A DNA stretch of 64,000 bases from Arthrobacter sp. H16F315. GTDB lineage: Bacteria; Actinomycetota; Actinomycetes; Actinomycetales; Micrococcaceae. The translations under genes were made by a program, and so were the position numbers. Position 1 is the stretch's first letter. Every line of letters starts with the position of its first letter. The DNA is taken from the NCBI RefSeq assembly GCF_024124825.1, contig NZ_JAMXSS010000004.1, positions 62,001 through 126,000 of the forward strand, read 5' to 3'. This document shows, piece by piece, positions 9,953 to 19,246 of this stretch. The notes under the pieces are model-generated. The model worked only from the letters and a program-made list of their open reading frames with translations. It searched no databases and had not been told where the DNA came from.

Positions 9953-10420
9953 ATGACCGGCGCTTTACCCCACCGAGCTGCGGCATTCCTCCGCCGCGCG
10001 GGCCTGCTGGCCGGTCTGCTGGCCATTATTGCCGGGATTCTCGGGATGCACATCATGACCGGTTCCCACGGCATGCCGGCGGCCGCCACAAGCTTGGGAA
10101 CGGACATGGCCCAGGACGGGCAGGCTTCTGTCGCGGTCGCGGCAGCGCCGGGTGGCGCCGCAGCGCAGAGCACCCCGGCCCCCCAGAGTCCGCCTTCCAT
10201 GTCAGGGCGTTCGTGCGCGGACGCGGGCGTATGCGCGACGATGTCCGCCATGGACGCCGTCTGCATCCCTTCCCCGGGCAACCCGCCGCTGACGGTCCCG
10301 CTGCCAGGGGTCACACCGTTCGCGGCTACCGTTCCGCCCACGTTGCCGGCTGGCTTCTCCCCCTACGCATACCTGCCCGGAAGTCCTTCCCCGGGCGACC
10401 TCTGCATCAGCCGGACGTAG
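9953..10420 (+). CDS. DUF6153-family membrane-anchored protein
   Basis: 155 residues, ATG after an ideal AAGGAGG. A basic start and one hydrophobic helix (~15-36, LLAGLLAIIAGILGMH) precede an extracytoplasmic Ala/Pro/Ser-rich region with MH, HGM and four Cys (SCADAGVC and later Cys). DUF6153 proteins are small actinobacterial membrane proteins of unknown function that often sit beside DUF305 and copper genes. The next gene is such a DUF305 lipoprotein. A role as surface metal binder is an inference. Confidence 0.7.
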   Translation: MTGALPHRAAAFLRRAGLLAGLLAIIAGILGMHIMTGSHGMPAAATSLGTDMAQDGQASVAVAAAPGGAAAQSTPAPQSPPSMSGRSCADAGVCATMSAMDAVCIPSPGNPPLTVPLPGVTPFAATVPPTLPAGFSPYAYLPGSPSPGDLCISRT

Positions 10421-10562
10421 ACGGCTGAGTTGCGCCGTGTCCTGCCCGGCGCATAAGCCCTTACCCTGACGTGCCCCTGCCGGTACTCCGGCCTCATTGT
10501 CGTGCGCGTCACCAGCCACCGGCTCCATGCGCCGGTTGATGCCTTGAAGGACCCCGATTTCC

Positions 10563-11159
10563 ATGAAGAAAATTCTGACAATCTCAGCGACCGCCCTCGC
10601 CGCTGCCATCGCGCTGGCTGGATGCTCCGCCGGCTCCGGAGGCAGCATGCCCGGCATGAACATGGGCGGCTCCGGCACGTCCACAGATTCCGCCCCGATA
10701 GCTATCGGGGACCACAACGGCGCGGACACCACCTTCGCTCAGATGATGATCCCCCATCACACCCAGGCCGTGGAAATGAGCGACCTGATACTCAAGAAGC
10801 AGGGCATCGACCCGAAAGTGACAGCCCTGGCCGTCAAGATCAAAGCCGAACAGGCCCCGGAGATCACCACCATGTCGGGCTGGCTCCAGGCCTGGAACGA
10901 GCCAAGCCAGATGTCCGGCGGCGGAATGTCCGGGGCGATGAGCAGCGATGACATGACGAAACTGGACGCTGCGCAGGGCGCCGAAGCGGCCAAGCTGTAC
11001 CTGAGCCAGATGATCACCCACCATCAGGGGGCCGTGACGATGGCCAAGACCGAGGAAGCCACCGGCAAAAACACCGACACGGTCACCCTGAGCAAAAACA
11101 TCGTCACATCCCAGGAAGCGGAAATCCAGGAAATGAAGAACCTGCTGGCGACCCTCTAG
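10563..11159 (+). CDS. DUF305 lipoprotein, probable extracytoplasmic copper-binding protein
   Basis: 198 residues. The signal peptide ends in lipobox LAGC, then a Met-rich spacer (MPGMNMGG), then two DUF305 halves marked by IPHHTQAVEM and ITHHQGAVTM. The paired HHxQ/AxxM motifs fit metal binding at the outer face of the membrane. Maturation would need Lgt and LspA; both enzymes are encoded in this island. A near copy of its first 40 residues recurs in the hybrid at 25.5 kb. Confidence 0.88.
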   Translation: MKKILTISATALAAAIALAGCSAGSGGSMPGMNMGGSGTSTDSAPIAIGDHNGADTTFAQMMIPHHTQAVEMSDLILKKQGIDPKVTALAVKIKAEQAPEITTMSGWLQAWNEPSQMSGGGMSGAMSSDDMTKLDAAQGAEAAKLYLSQMITHHQGAVTMAKTEEATGKNTDTVTLSKNIVTSQEAEIQEMKNLLATL

Positions 11160-11230
11160 CCAGCACTCCCACGGCACCGGACCGGTCCCGTGGTCCGGAC
11201 CCGCCTTCCTCCCCTGACCTGGAGCCATCC

Positions 11231-12093
11231 ATGCCCTTTCCCCCATCCCGCGTCCGCGTCTAGCCGCAGCCACCACCGCGGCCGCCCTGATCCTGACCCT
11301 CTCGGCCTGCACACCGGCCTCCCCTTCGACAAGTAGCGCGGCGGCCGGTCTGCCGAGCGCCCACGTCCACGGGCTGAGCGTCAACGGCGAAACCGGTCAG
11401 GTGCTCCTGGCAACGCACGCGGGCCTGTTCGACATGTCCAAAGAGACCGCCGTCAAAATCGGTCTCACGAACGACCTCATGGGATTCACCGCCGCGATGG
11501 ACCAAGGCGTCTTTTATGCCTCCGGCCACCCGGGAAATGGTTCAACGCTGCCCAACCCGCTCGGGCTCATCAGGACCAGCGACGGCGGCAAGACCTGGGA
11601 GCAGCTCTCCCGCCAGGGCGAATCCGACTTCCACGCCCTCACCACCACCAAGTCCGGGATCGTGGCCTTTGACGGGACGCTCCGCACCAGCACGGACGGA
11701 AAAACCTGGAAAACCGCCGCCTCCAGCTTTACCGCGGCAGCACTGGCCGGGAACCCCTACAGCGACACCGTTCTCGCCACCACCCAGGAGGGCCTGCAGC
11801 GTTCAACTGACGGCGGCGCCACCTGGGTCTTGGACAAGGCTGCCCCGGTGGTCCAGTTCGCCGCGTTTGCCAGCGCCACGGAAGCCGTCGGGGTCGAACC
11901 CGGCGGCGCCGTGCATTACTCCCCTGACGGCGGCGCCACCTGGACCCGGAAGGGCCAGATCAGCGGCGCGGTCCAGGCCGTCGCGGCGACGGAAGGGTCG
12001 AACGGCAACCCCTGGATCTGGGCCGCGACCTCCACTGAAGTCCTGGTCTCCACCGACGGCGGGGCCACGTTCCGGCCCTCTAACGCGGCCTGA
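11231..12093 (+). CDS. BNR/F510_1955-family secreted lipoprotein (frameshifted at its start)
   Basis: About 287 residues. The intended start is ATG 11231 (MPFPP...), but the reading frame that continues with signal helix LILTLSAC (lipobox) and the mature protein is shifted. One base is missing in the C5 run 11240-11244; without it no start lies before the signal peptide. The mature part has repeated Asp-box-like blades ([32 protein letters not shown]), a beta-propeller of the type annotated as F510_1955 glycosylhydrolase. These occur in actinobacterial copper clusters between DUF305 and CcdA genes; the substrate is unknown. Confidence 0.78.
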
Positions 12094-12097
12094 ACCG

Positions 12098-12847
12098 ATG
12101 GACATCGGCGGGTACTTTGCGTCCATGGTGACCTCCGGAGCGTTGCTTATCGCCATCCCGCTGGCCATGACGGCAGGCCTGGTGTCATTCCTCTCGCCCT
12201 GCATCCTGCCCCTGGTGCCGGGCTACCTGGGCTTCGTGTCCGGACTGACTGATCCGACCCAGCCGCACAACCGCCGCCGGGTCCTCTCCGGCGTCGGGCT
12301 CTTTGTCCTGGGTTTCGCCGCCGTGTTCACCCTCTACGGGGCCGCGTTCGGCGCCATCGGGTCCTGGCTGCTGCGCTGGCAGGATGCCCTGATGCGCGGC
12401 CTCGGTGTCGTGGTGATCCTGATGGGACTGGCGCTCCTGGGCCTGGTCCCCTGGCTGCAGCAGACCCGCAAGCTCACCCTCGGCCGCAGGACAGGGCTCG
12501 CAGGCGCACCCCTGCTGGGCATCGTCTTCGGGCTCGGCTGGACCCCCTGCATGGGCCCGACGCTGAGCGCTGTCCTGTCCTTAAGCGTCACCACCGGCAG
12601 CGCAGGACGCGGGGCGCTGCTGGCGTTCGCCTACTGCCTGGGCCTGGGCATCCCCTTCGCCCTGACGGCCATGGGCCTGAACTGGGTCAGCTCAGCTCTG
12701 GCCCTCGTCCGACGCCACATCCGCGTCGTCAACATTGCCGGCGCCTCCATGCTCATCATCCTGGGCGTGCTCATGGTTTCCGGTGTCTGGGTGAAGTGGA
12801 TCTATCAGCTCCAGAACCTTTCCGGCACCTTCCTGACCCCGATCTGA
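12098..12847 (+). CDS. ccdA: CcdA/DsbD-type thiol-disulfide membrane transporter
   Basis: 249 residues, about six hydrophobic helices. The two redox cysteines are visible: [10 protein letters not shown] (C35) and [10 protein letters not shown] (C151). CcdA moves reducing equivalents from cytoplasmic thioredoxin to extracytoplasmic thioredoxin-like proteins such as TlpA, used in cytochrome c and oxidase maturation. It starts four bases after the preceding stop. A paralogue lies at 41.2 kb next to a tlpA gene. Confidence 0.92.
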   Translation: MDIGGYFASMVTSGALLIAIPLAMTAGLVSFLSPCILPLVPGYLGFVSGLTDPTQPHNRRRVLSGVGLFVLGFAAVFTLYGAAFGAIGSWLLRWQDALMRGLGVVVILMGLALLGLVPWLQQTRKLTLGRRTGLAGAPLLGIVFGLGWTPCMGPTLSAVLSLSVTTGSAGRGALLAFAYCLGLGIPFALTAMGLNWVSSALALVRRHIRVVNIAGASMLIILGVLMVSGVWVKWIYQLQNLSGTFLTPI

Positions 12848-12896
12848 AACCTGAAGGTCCATGGGGGACCCATGGATCTCGATAAGGAGAACTCCT

Positions 12897-14507
12897 ATGA
12901 ATACCCTCACCGATCAACACCTCGGCCGGCGCCGATTTTTGAGCCTGTCGGTGGCCGGGGCCGCCGCCGCGGCCCTCGCGGCCTGCACCAACAGCCAGGG
13001 CACCGCAGGCCTTCCGGCCCGCATCCAGCCCACGGACCCAATCGTTGCCGACTTCGAAGCCCGCCGGGCCGTCAGCGGAAAATCCGTCACCCAGAACCTG
13101 ATGGCCGGTACCGTCCAGGCAACCGTCGCAGGGAAGCCCCTCACCACTTGGGGATACAACGGCGGCCTTAACGCGCCGGTACTGCGGGCAGTGGCAGGGG
13201 ACCGCCTCCAGGTCCCGCTGGCTAACAACCTCAAGGACGAAACCAGCATTCATTGGCACGGCCTGGCCCTCAGAAACGACCAGGACGGGGTCCCCGGCCT
13301 CACCCAGAATCCGGTCGCCGCCGGCGCTGCGTTCAGCTACGATTTCCTTCTCCCCCACCCCGGCACGTACTGGTACCACTCCCATGTTGAGATGCAGCGC
13401 GAACGGGCACTCTACGGGGCCCTGATCATCGAGGACCCGGCAGAAAAACTCGTCTACGACCAAGACTGGGTCATTGTGCTGGATGACTGGATGGACGGTA
13501 TCACCGGCACCCCCGACGACGTCCTGAAAGAGCTCTCCGGCGGCATGTCCATGTCCGGTAGCACGATGCCCGGCAACACCATGCCTGGCATGGACCACGG
13601 TTCCATGTCCGGCTCCATGGCCTCCGCGTCTCCCTCCGCGTCCGATCCGGGATCGGCGGGGATGGGGATGAAGCACATGCTGATGGGTTCCCGCAGTGAC
13701 TTCCTCGGCGGGGACGCCGGCGACGTCAGCTACCCGTTCCACCTGTTCAACGCAAAAGCCCCGGACGATGCAGAGATCCTGACCGCCACGGCCGGGCAGG
13801 CCATCCGGCTGCGGATCATCAACGCCGCCGGCGACACCGCCTACCGCGTCGGCATCCCCGGCCAGAAACTCACCCTCACCCACACCGACGGGTTCCCCGT
13901 CGTCCACCAGGACGTCGACGCCGTCGTGCTCGGCATGGGCGAACGCATCGACGCCCTCATCACCGTCAAGGACGGGTTCACCCCCGTGATGGCGCTGCCG
14001 GAAGGCAAAACCGGCCAGGCACTGGGATTCATCAGCACCGGCACCGGCAAACAACCCCTTCCCGCCACCCTGCCGGGCACCCTGGAAGGTGCCGTCGTGG
14101 ACGGCGGGCAGCTCAAAGCCGACCCGAAGGTCACCCTTGCGGCCAAAACCCCGGACCGCACCCACGAAGTACACCTCACGGGCGGCATGGCCAAATACGA
14201 CTGGGGCATCAACGGGCACCGCTTCGACATGACCAAACCGTTCGAGAACGCCTTCGACATCAAAGCCGGGGAACGCGTCGAAGTGCGATTCATCAACGAC
14301 ACCGACATGTGGCACCCCATGCACCTCCATGGACACACGTTCCAGGTCGGTGCCGGCGGGGCGCGCAAAGACACCGTCATCGTCCGTGCCAAACAAACCG
14401 TCACGGTGATCTTCGATGCCGACAACCCCGGCCAGTGGCTCGCCCACTGCCACAACGCTTACCATGCCGAACGCGGCATGATGGGCGTCTTCTCGTACAT
14501 CAAATAA
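12897..14507 (+). CDS. Multicopper oxidase, Tat-exported lipoprotein
   Basis: 536 residues, ATG after AAGGAG. The Tat-like GRRRFLSLS precedes a hydrophobic run ending in lipobox LAAC, so it is probably exported folded and lipid-anchored. Copper ligands are visible in four motifs: HWHG, YWYHSH, HPMHLHGH and the C-terminal HCHNAYHAERGMM, whose Cys and Met belong to the type 1 site. A Met/Ser-rich insert (~210-265, many GMS/STMPG) resembles the copper-binding loop of CueO-like enzymes. It probably oxidises Cu(I) outside the membrane. It shares the cluster with ccdA and lgt. Confidence 0.93.
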   Translation: MNTLTDQHLGRRRFLSLSVAGAAAAALAACTNSQGTAGLPARIQPTDPIVADFEARRAVSGKSVTQNLMAGTVQATVAGKPLTTWGYNGGLNAPVLRAVAGDRLQVPLANNLKDETSIHWHGLALRNDQDGVPGLTQNPVAAGAAFSYDFLLPHPGTYWYHSHVEMQRERALYGALIIEDPAEKLVYDQDWVIVLDDWMDGITGTPDDVLKELSGGMSMSGSTMPGNTMPGMDHGSMSGSMASASPSASDPGSAGMGMKHMLMGSRSDFLGGDAGDVSYPFHLFNAKAPDDAEILTATAGQAIRLRIINAAGDTAYRVGIPGQKLTLTHTDGFPVVHQDVDAVVLGMGERIDALITVKDGFTPVMALPEGKTGQALGFISTGTGKQPLPATLPGTLEGAVVDGGQLKADPKVTLAAKTPDRTHEVHLTGGMAKYDWGINGHRFDMTKPFENAFDIKAGERVEVRFINDTDMWHPMHLHGHTFQVGAGGARKDTVIVRAKQTVTVIFDADNPGQWLAHCHNAYHAERGMMGVFSYIK

Positions 14508-14519
14508 GGGACACCGACC

Positions 14520-15425
14520 ATGAACACCCCTGTCGCGACAGAACTGTTCTTCCCCTCCCCGGCCGTCAGTGCCTTCCAGCTCGGGCCGCTGACCATACGC
14601 TTCTACGCCCTGGCCATCCTGGCCGGCATCCTCGTCGGGGTCTGGCTCACCGCCCGCCGGCTCCGGTCCCGGGGCGGCACCACGTCCCAGACCCTGGACA
14701 TCGTGGCCTGGGCGGTGCCCTTCGGCATCGTCGGGGGCCGGCTCTACCACGTCATCACCGACAACCAGCTCTACTTCGGCCCCGGCAAAGACCCCTGGGG
14801 TGCGTTGCGGATCTGGGAGGGCGGCCTCGGGATCTGGGGAGCCGTCGCCCTCGGGCTCGTCGGCGCCGGGATCGGCGCCCGCCGTGCCGGGGTCCCCTTC
14901 CCGGCGTTCGTTGACGCTGCCGCACCCGGGCTGCTCCTGGCCCAGGGACTGGGCCGCTGGGGCAACTGGTTCAACAACGAACTCTACGGCGAACCCACGG
15001 ACCTGCCCTGGAAACTCCAGATCCACGCCATGAACCCGGCCACCGGCCAAGCCCTGACCGCACCCGACGGCACACCGGAAATCCTCGGCTACTTCCAGCC
15101 CACCTTCCTCTACGAATCGCTCTGGTGCCTGGCCGCAGCATCGCTGCTGATGTTCCTGGACCGCCGGTACACACTCGGTGCCGGGTCTGTGTTCGCCCTC
15201 TACATCGTGTTCTACACCGGAGGGCGCTTCGTCTTCGAACTGATGCGCTCCGACCCCGCCAACCTGATTCTGGGTCTGCGCGTGAACACCTGGGTCTCCG
15301 GCCTGCTCTTCCTCGCCGGCCTGGCGCTCTTCCAGAGGCTCAGGACCCGTCCCCGCTCCGCCGTCCCACACGTCCCCGTCCTCAGGCAGGACTCTGAGGC
15401 GCCCGGCAAAGGAATCCCTGCATGA
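14520..15425 (+). CDS. lgt: Prolipoprotein diacylglyceryl transferase Lgt
   Basis: 301 residues with seven hydrophobic segments. Signature parts are IRFYALAI, VGGRLYHVI, the EGGLGIWG loop, LGRWGNWFNNELYG and QPTFLYES. Lgt adds diacylglycerol to the lipobox cysteine, the first step of lipoprotein maturation. Neighbouring genes encode several lipoproteins, so this looks like a cluster-dedicated second copy (inference). It overlaps the next gene by four bases. Confidence 0.94.
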   Translation: MNTPVATELFFPSPAVSAFQLGPLTIRFYALAILAGILVGVWLTARRLRSRGGTTSQTLDIVAWAVPFGIVGGRLYHVITDNQLYFGPGKDPWGALRIWEGGLGIWGAVALGLVGAGIGARRAGVPFPAFVDAAAPGLLLAQGLGRWGNWFNNELYGEPTDLPWKLQIHAMNPATGQALTAPDGTPEILGYFQPTFLYESLWCLAAASLLMFLDRRYTLGAGSVFALYIVFYTGGRFVFELMRSDPANLILGLRVNTWVSGLLFLAGLALFQRLRTRPRSAVPHVPVLRQDSEAPGKGIPA

Positions 15426-16058
15426 GTAACGCCAGCAAACGACGTTCCGAAAACCAGGCCATCGTCGCCGCCATCCGCGGCCGGCAGCAGGCTAAACAGC
15501 GTCGGTTCAATATCCTCGTCTACGGCGGCTTCGGCCTGGTCCTCGCCGCCATCATCACCGCGGTCGCCCTCGCCGTCACCGGGTCAGTGCAGGAGCGGAA
15601 CGCGGCCGCCGAGGCGGCCAAAAAGCCCATCGACGGGATCCAGGCCTTCGCCAATCTGTCCCGCAACCACGTCCAGGACGCCGTCGACTACCCGCAGCAG
15701 CCCGGCGTCGGAGGAGACCACTCCTCCGTCTGGACGAACTGCGGCATCTACACCGATCCGGTCAACGAACAGCGCGCCGTCCATTCCCTGGAACACGGCG
15801 CCGTCTGGATTACCTACAACCCCGGGCTGCCGGCATCCGGGATCACTAGACTCACCACTCTGGCCAAAGACAAGCCCTACGTCCTGCTCAGCCCGGACAA
15901 AGACCAAAGGGCCCCGGTCACCGCGACCGCCTGGGGCACCCAGGTGGCGGTCCAGGACGCCGGGGACCCGCGCATCCCCGCCTTCATCGGCGCCTACGCC
16001 CAATCCCCCGAAAGCACCGGAACCCGGCGCCGCCTGCACCGGCGGAACCAACGGCTAA
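15422..16058 (+). CDS. DUF3105 membrane-anchored protein (frameshifted near its end)
   Basis: About 211 residues. Basic start, one transmembrane helix (~31-53), then the DUF3105 domain with GGDHSSVWTNCGIY, VHSLEHGAVWITY and TAWGTQVAV. Function is unknown; the conserved Cys and His suggest metal or redox activity. The frame as read runs on to 16258 over the next gene. Removing one C from the C5 run 16005-16009 restores the usual family ending (PEPGAACTGGTNG, stop 16056-16058). A paralogue begins at 63632. Confidence 0.85.
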
Positions 16059-16088
16059 GCACACCATCTCTCAAGCAAAGGAATCTCC

Positions 16089-16346
16089 ATGAAGAAATTC
16101 CACAAGCCCAAACCCGCGGCCGACTCCGAGTCCCGCTATCGCCGGCACCGGCGGCTCGTCCGGATCGGTCAGGTCCTCATGGCCACCGGCGCACTGGTCG
16201 CCATCAGCCACTGGATCGCCCACCTCGCACCCACAGGGCAGGGACCGGGCATCACTGAGGACATATTCATTGGCTACCCCACCGGCGGCGTGCTGATCCT
16301 CATCGGCGCCGTCATCGCCGGACGCACCGAAACCAAGAAGCGCTGA
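16089..16346 (+). CDS. Small two-helix membrane protein
   Basis: 85 residues, ATG after AAAGGA. Highly basic N-terminus (KKFHKPKP, RYRRHRRLVR), then two hydrophobic helices joined by a short loop (APTGQGPGITEDI). Two bases separate its stop from ctaG. Such proteins recur between DUF3105 and ctaG genes in actinobacteria, which suggests a part in oxidase or copper assembly, but no function is known. Confidence 0.75.
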   Translation: MKKFHKPKPAADSESRYRRHRRLVRIGQVLMATGALVAISHWIAHLAPTGQGPGITEDIFIGYPTGGVLILIGAVIAGRTETKKR

Positions 16347-16348
16347 GC

Positions 16349-17256
16349 ATGCCGCCCTGGGACGTTGTCCTGTCATCGTGGACCCTGAACTGGCCGGCCC
16401 TGGCACTCCTGGTCCCCGCCGCCGGACTGTATGCCCGCGGCCTCCGCGCAGCCAGGCGCCGCGGGATCCACTGGCCGAGGCGGCGGACACTGACCTTCTA
16501 CGTCCTGGGCCTGGGCAGCTTCGCTGCGCTCAGTTTCGGGTTCACCGGCGTCTACAGCCACGACCTGCGCTGGGTCTTCACCCTGAAGATCACCTCATAC
16601 CTGTTCATCGTCCCGCTCCTGGTCACCGCGGGCAAACCACTGACCCTTGCCAGGGAAACGCTGGGACCGGCCGGGGCGCAACGGCTCCGGATATTCCTGG
16701 GACACCCGGTGATGCGTTCGCTGAGCAATACCGTCGTGGCCGCGCTGCTGGGCCTGGGAATGTTCACCCTCTTCCTGACCCCCTGTTCCATCCCCTAAGA
16801 ACCGACCCGCTCTGGGACCTCGTCCTGACCGTTCTGGTGCCGCTAACAGGGATGCTGATGGTGGTGCCCATCATCGAAGACGAGTCGGCCAAGGCCGTCA
16901 GCGCGCTGATCATCGTCGAATTCATCTACGTGTTCATCGAACTCGTCGCTGATGCCGTGCCCGGGATCATGATGCGGATCAGTCCACAAATCCTGGACGG
17001 GGCAACCCAGGCCCTCACCGGGCATCCGGGCTGGCTTCCCGGACCGCTGCGGGACCAGCAGCTCGCCGGAGACCTGCTGTGGTTCCTGGCCGAAATCGTC
17101 GATGTGCCCCTGATCATCCTGATGTTCGTCAGGTTCGCCCGCAGCGACCGGAACGAGGCGACCTCCTTCGACAGCCTCACCAACGAACAGCTCGAGGCGC
17201 TGAACCGCGAACACCTCAGTGGTCCGCACGCACCCCGCGGCGGGCGCGATGCGTAG
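16349..17256 (+). CDS. CtaG-family cytochrome c oxidase assembly membrane protein (frameshifted)
   Basis: About 302 residues. The first frame (16349-16798) carries four to five helices with GFTGVYSHDLRW and LGHPVMRSLSN, and stops at 16798. The family sequence continues in the next frame (FHPLRTDPLWDLVL, IEDESAKAVSA, DLLWFLAEIVDVPLI). One C is missing from the C5 run at 16779-16783. CtaG-type proteins are implicated in copper delivery to cytochrome oxidase. It closes the 9.3-17.3-kb cluster. If the frameshift is real, the protein lacks its C-terminal half. Confidence 0.82.
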
Positions 17257-17300
17257 AGCCCTCTGCGCCCTGATTGTCCGGCGAACCGCGGAAAGCCCGC

Positions 17301-18095
17301 TCAGATGAACGCGGCGGGATTGACCGTCCGGCCGTTGACCATAACCTCGAAATGGAGGTGGCATCCGGTGGAGTTCCCGGTCGTCCCCACACCGGCGATC
17401 AGCGCGCCGGCGGCTACGACCTGCCCGACGGAGACACCGATGCTCGCCAGGTGGTTATACGTGGATTTCAAGCCGTTGCCGTGGTCCACAACGATCCTGT
17501 TTCCGCCGCCGTACTGGCTCCAACCCGCCTCGAGCACCGTTCCAGCACCGGCGGCGAAGACCGCGGTGGAACACGCCCCGGTTAAGTCGATCCCGGTATG
17601 CCACTCACCGGATGCCCCGGTCAGCGGGTTCACCCTGAGACCAAAGGGGGAACTGACATTCACGGAGGACAACGGCGCCCGCAACCCCATGCCCGGAACG
17701 GACGCCGGAGCCGGGCCAGCCCCCGGCCCGGTCGTTGTCGGAGCCCCGGCCGACTGGGCGATTGGTGCAGGTGAAGCCTTCGGTGCAGGTGAGGAGCGGA
17801 CGGCGGGCCGTTCAAAGGCGAGGCCGGCGCCTGCGGCCGCCGTGACCGCTGGCTGTTCAGCTGCCGTTGCCGAGGCGGCCGGGCGTTCCTGGGCGGCGTT
17901 CAGGCGGTCCGGATCGGCCTGCGCTGCGGAGAGCACCGTCATGGCAATCAGCCCCGTGACTGTCGCGGCGGCGCCAAATCGCTGCCCACGGCTTCCCCAG
18001 ACGGCGGGCGGAAGGACGGCTGCCCTGTGGCGGCGCTTGGCAGGTGAGGACGCGGCAAAAGCGCGGCGGCGACCGTGTATACGGTGGGAAGGCAA
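17301..18095 (-). CDS. Secreted M23 (LytM-type) zinc metallopeptidase
   Basis: 264 residues. The frame stays open further upstream through the riboswitch, so the start is set at TTG 18095, nine bases after AGAGGA. Basic N-terminus, signal helix ending VLSAAQA, Ala/Pro linker, then an M23 domain (~150-264) with SSPFGLRVNP, the zinc-binding HTGIDL and HLHFEV, and STYNHL. M23 enzymes cut peptidoglycan cross-bridges. It shares leader architecture with the NlpC/P60 gene at 8.1 kb. Confidence 0.88.
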   Translation of the reverse strand: MPSHRIHGRRRAFAASSPAKRRHRAAVLPPAVWGSRGQRFGAAATVTGLIAMTVLSAAQADPDRLNAAQERPAASATAAEQPAVTAAAGAGLAFERPAVRSSPAPKASPAPIAQSAGAPTTTGPGAGPAPASVPGMGLRAPLSSVNVSSPFGLRVNPLTGASGEWHTGIDLTGACSTAVFAAGAGTVLEAGWSQYGGGNRIVVDHGNGLKSTYNHLASIGVSVGQVVAAGALIAGVGTTGNSTGCHLHFEVMVNGRTVNPAAFI

Positions 18096-18097
18096 AA

Positions 18098-18275
18098 CGC
18101 GAGTCCTCTCGGCGCCGGCGAAGTTAGCTGTCGGGTTCGGACGAGTGGGCTGTCCGGCCCGCTTCGCCAGCCGCCGCCGCACAGGCGTGTACTCACAGAG
18201 CCGGCTCAACCCCAAGGCGCGCTATGGCGCCGTTTGTGGGTCCTCCGCCCCCGCCAGAAGACTGAAAGTTCATGG
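18098..18275 (-). ncRNA. ydaO/yuaA-type c-di-AMP riboswitch (second copy)
   Basis: The minus-strand leader of the M23 gene carries GGCGGAGGACCCAC, CTTGGGGTTGAGCC and CCGAACCCGACAGCTAAC followed by TTCGCCGGCG and AGAGGA, matching the conserved blocks of the class. Start and end are approximate. Confidence 0.83.
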
Positions 18276-18309
18276 ACCGCCGGCGGGGCTTGGCGAAGCG
18301 GCCTCACGC

Positions 18310-18326
18310 ATACCCGTGAGGGGTAT
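18310..18326 (+). promoter_or_regulatory. CsoR-like operator upstream of tlpA
   Basis: ATACCCGTGAGGGGTAT with a -10-like TATGTA overlapping its right half. It sits 63 bases before the TlpA gene. It also lies close to the divergent M23 promoter, so copper could touch both directions. Confidence 0.7.
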
Positions 18327-18360
18327 GTATTGCGTCAACCCTATCCAACCTGGCCTCGAA

Positions 18361-18376
18361 GTTACAATTCCGTTAT
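18361..18376 (-). promoter_or_regulatory. Putative MtrA-like box of the M23 gene
   Basis: On the minus strand ATAAC-GGAATT-GTAAC, followed after 17 bases by TAGGGT as a -10. The GGAATT spacer is identical to that before the third M23 gene (61960-61975). The first half-site has one mismatch to GTNAC. Confidence 0.45.
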
Positions 18377-18388
18377 CAAAGGATAGCC

Positions 18389-19048
18389 ATGCATAAACCC
18401 AGCCGCCGGACACCGCCGGCCCCCGCTCCCCGGGCTCTGGAGACATTGCCGGGTTTCTCCCGGCGCCGCCTGCTTTCGTCAGCTCTTCTGGGCGCACTGG
18501 CCGCCCCGGTTCTCGTAGGATGCGCCTACGGCGACCCCCTCGCCCAGCAGGCCAAAGCCGGTGACAACAAGAACTACATCGCCGGGGACGGCTCCGTCAC
18601 CGAATATGCCGCGGCCGAGCGGAAGCCACCGGTGGTAGTAACGGGCGAACAGTACGACGGGACGGTCGTTAACTCCGGTGACTGGGCCGGAAAAGTGATT
18701 GTCCTGAACTTCTGGTATGCCGCATGCGCCCCGTGCCGGCTCGAAGCTCCCCGGCTGGAAGCACTCTGGAACGAGTTCCAACCACAGAATGTCCTCTTCT
18801 ACGGCGTGAACGTCCGCGACGAGGAAGCCGCCGCTGTTGCCTTCGAGCGGACCTTCGGAATCACCTACCCCAGCATGCAGGACAAAAACGGGGGCATTCT
18901 GCTGGCCATGACCCAGTACGTGCCGCCGCAGGCGGTCCCGACCACCCTCGTACTCGACAGACAGGGACGGGTCGCCGCCAGGATCCTCGGCCTGGCCGAT
19001 CAAAGCATCCTCAAATCCCTCATCGCAGCCGCCGTGGCCGGCGGCTAG
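18389..19048 (+). CDS. TlpA-like thioredoxin-fold lipoprotein
   Basis: 219 residues. A Tat-like RRRLLSS precedes a hydrophobic run and lipobox VGC (C45). A conserved segment GDNKNYIAGDGSV follows, then a thioredoxin fold with redox motif CAPC (C113, C116, in WYAACAPC) and cis-Pro region AVPTTLVL. It probably reduces or resolves disulfides outside the membrane, fed by CcdA. The CsoR-type operator upstream implies copper induction. A paralogue is at 41.98 kb and a relic at 61.7 kb. Confidence 0.9.
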   Translation: MHKPSRRTPPAPAPRALETLPGFSRRRLLSSALLGALAAPVLVGCAYGDPLAQQAKAGDNKNYIAGDGSVTEYAAAERKPPVVVTGEQYDGTVVNSGDWAGKVIVLNFWYAACAPCRLEAPRLEALWNEFQPQNVLFYGVNVRDEEAAAVAFERTFGITYPSMQDKNGGILLAMTQYVPPQAVPTTLVLDRQGRVAARILGLADQSILKSLIAAAVAGG

Positions 19049-19246
19049 CCCGGAATCGTTTGCTCCAGGAATGCGGGGGAAGGAAGCGCGTGGGAGATCG
19101 GAAGGTCCTGGTGAAGATGTCCGAGTTAGCGGGTCGTTGGCCTCCAAGGGCCGCAGAGTTATTGTGGAGGCGGCGGCCGGCTCCAGCCCGCCGCTCACGT
19201 CACCACCAGCGACAGGAGAAGCACAACGAGCCATCACATCAGTGCG

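Noticed and set aside
11516..12847. Long plus-strand frame reading into ccdA from the BNR gene
   Set aside because: Its first 190 codons are an off-frame reading of the BNR lipoprotein; CcdA begins at its own ATG 12098.
12771..15371. 866-codon open frame on the minus strand
   Set aside because: It is antisense to the multicopper oxidase and lgt, has GC-skewed low-complexity composition and matches no family.
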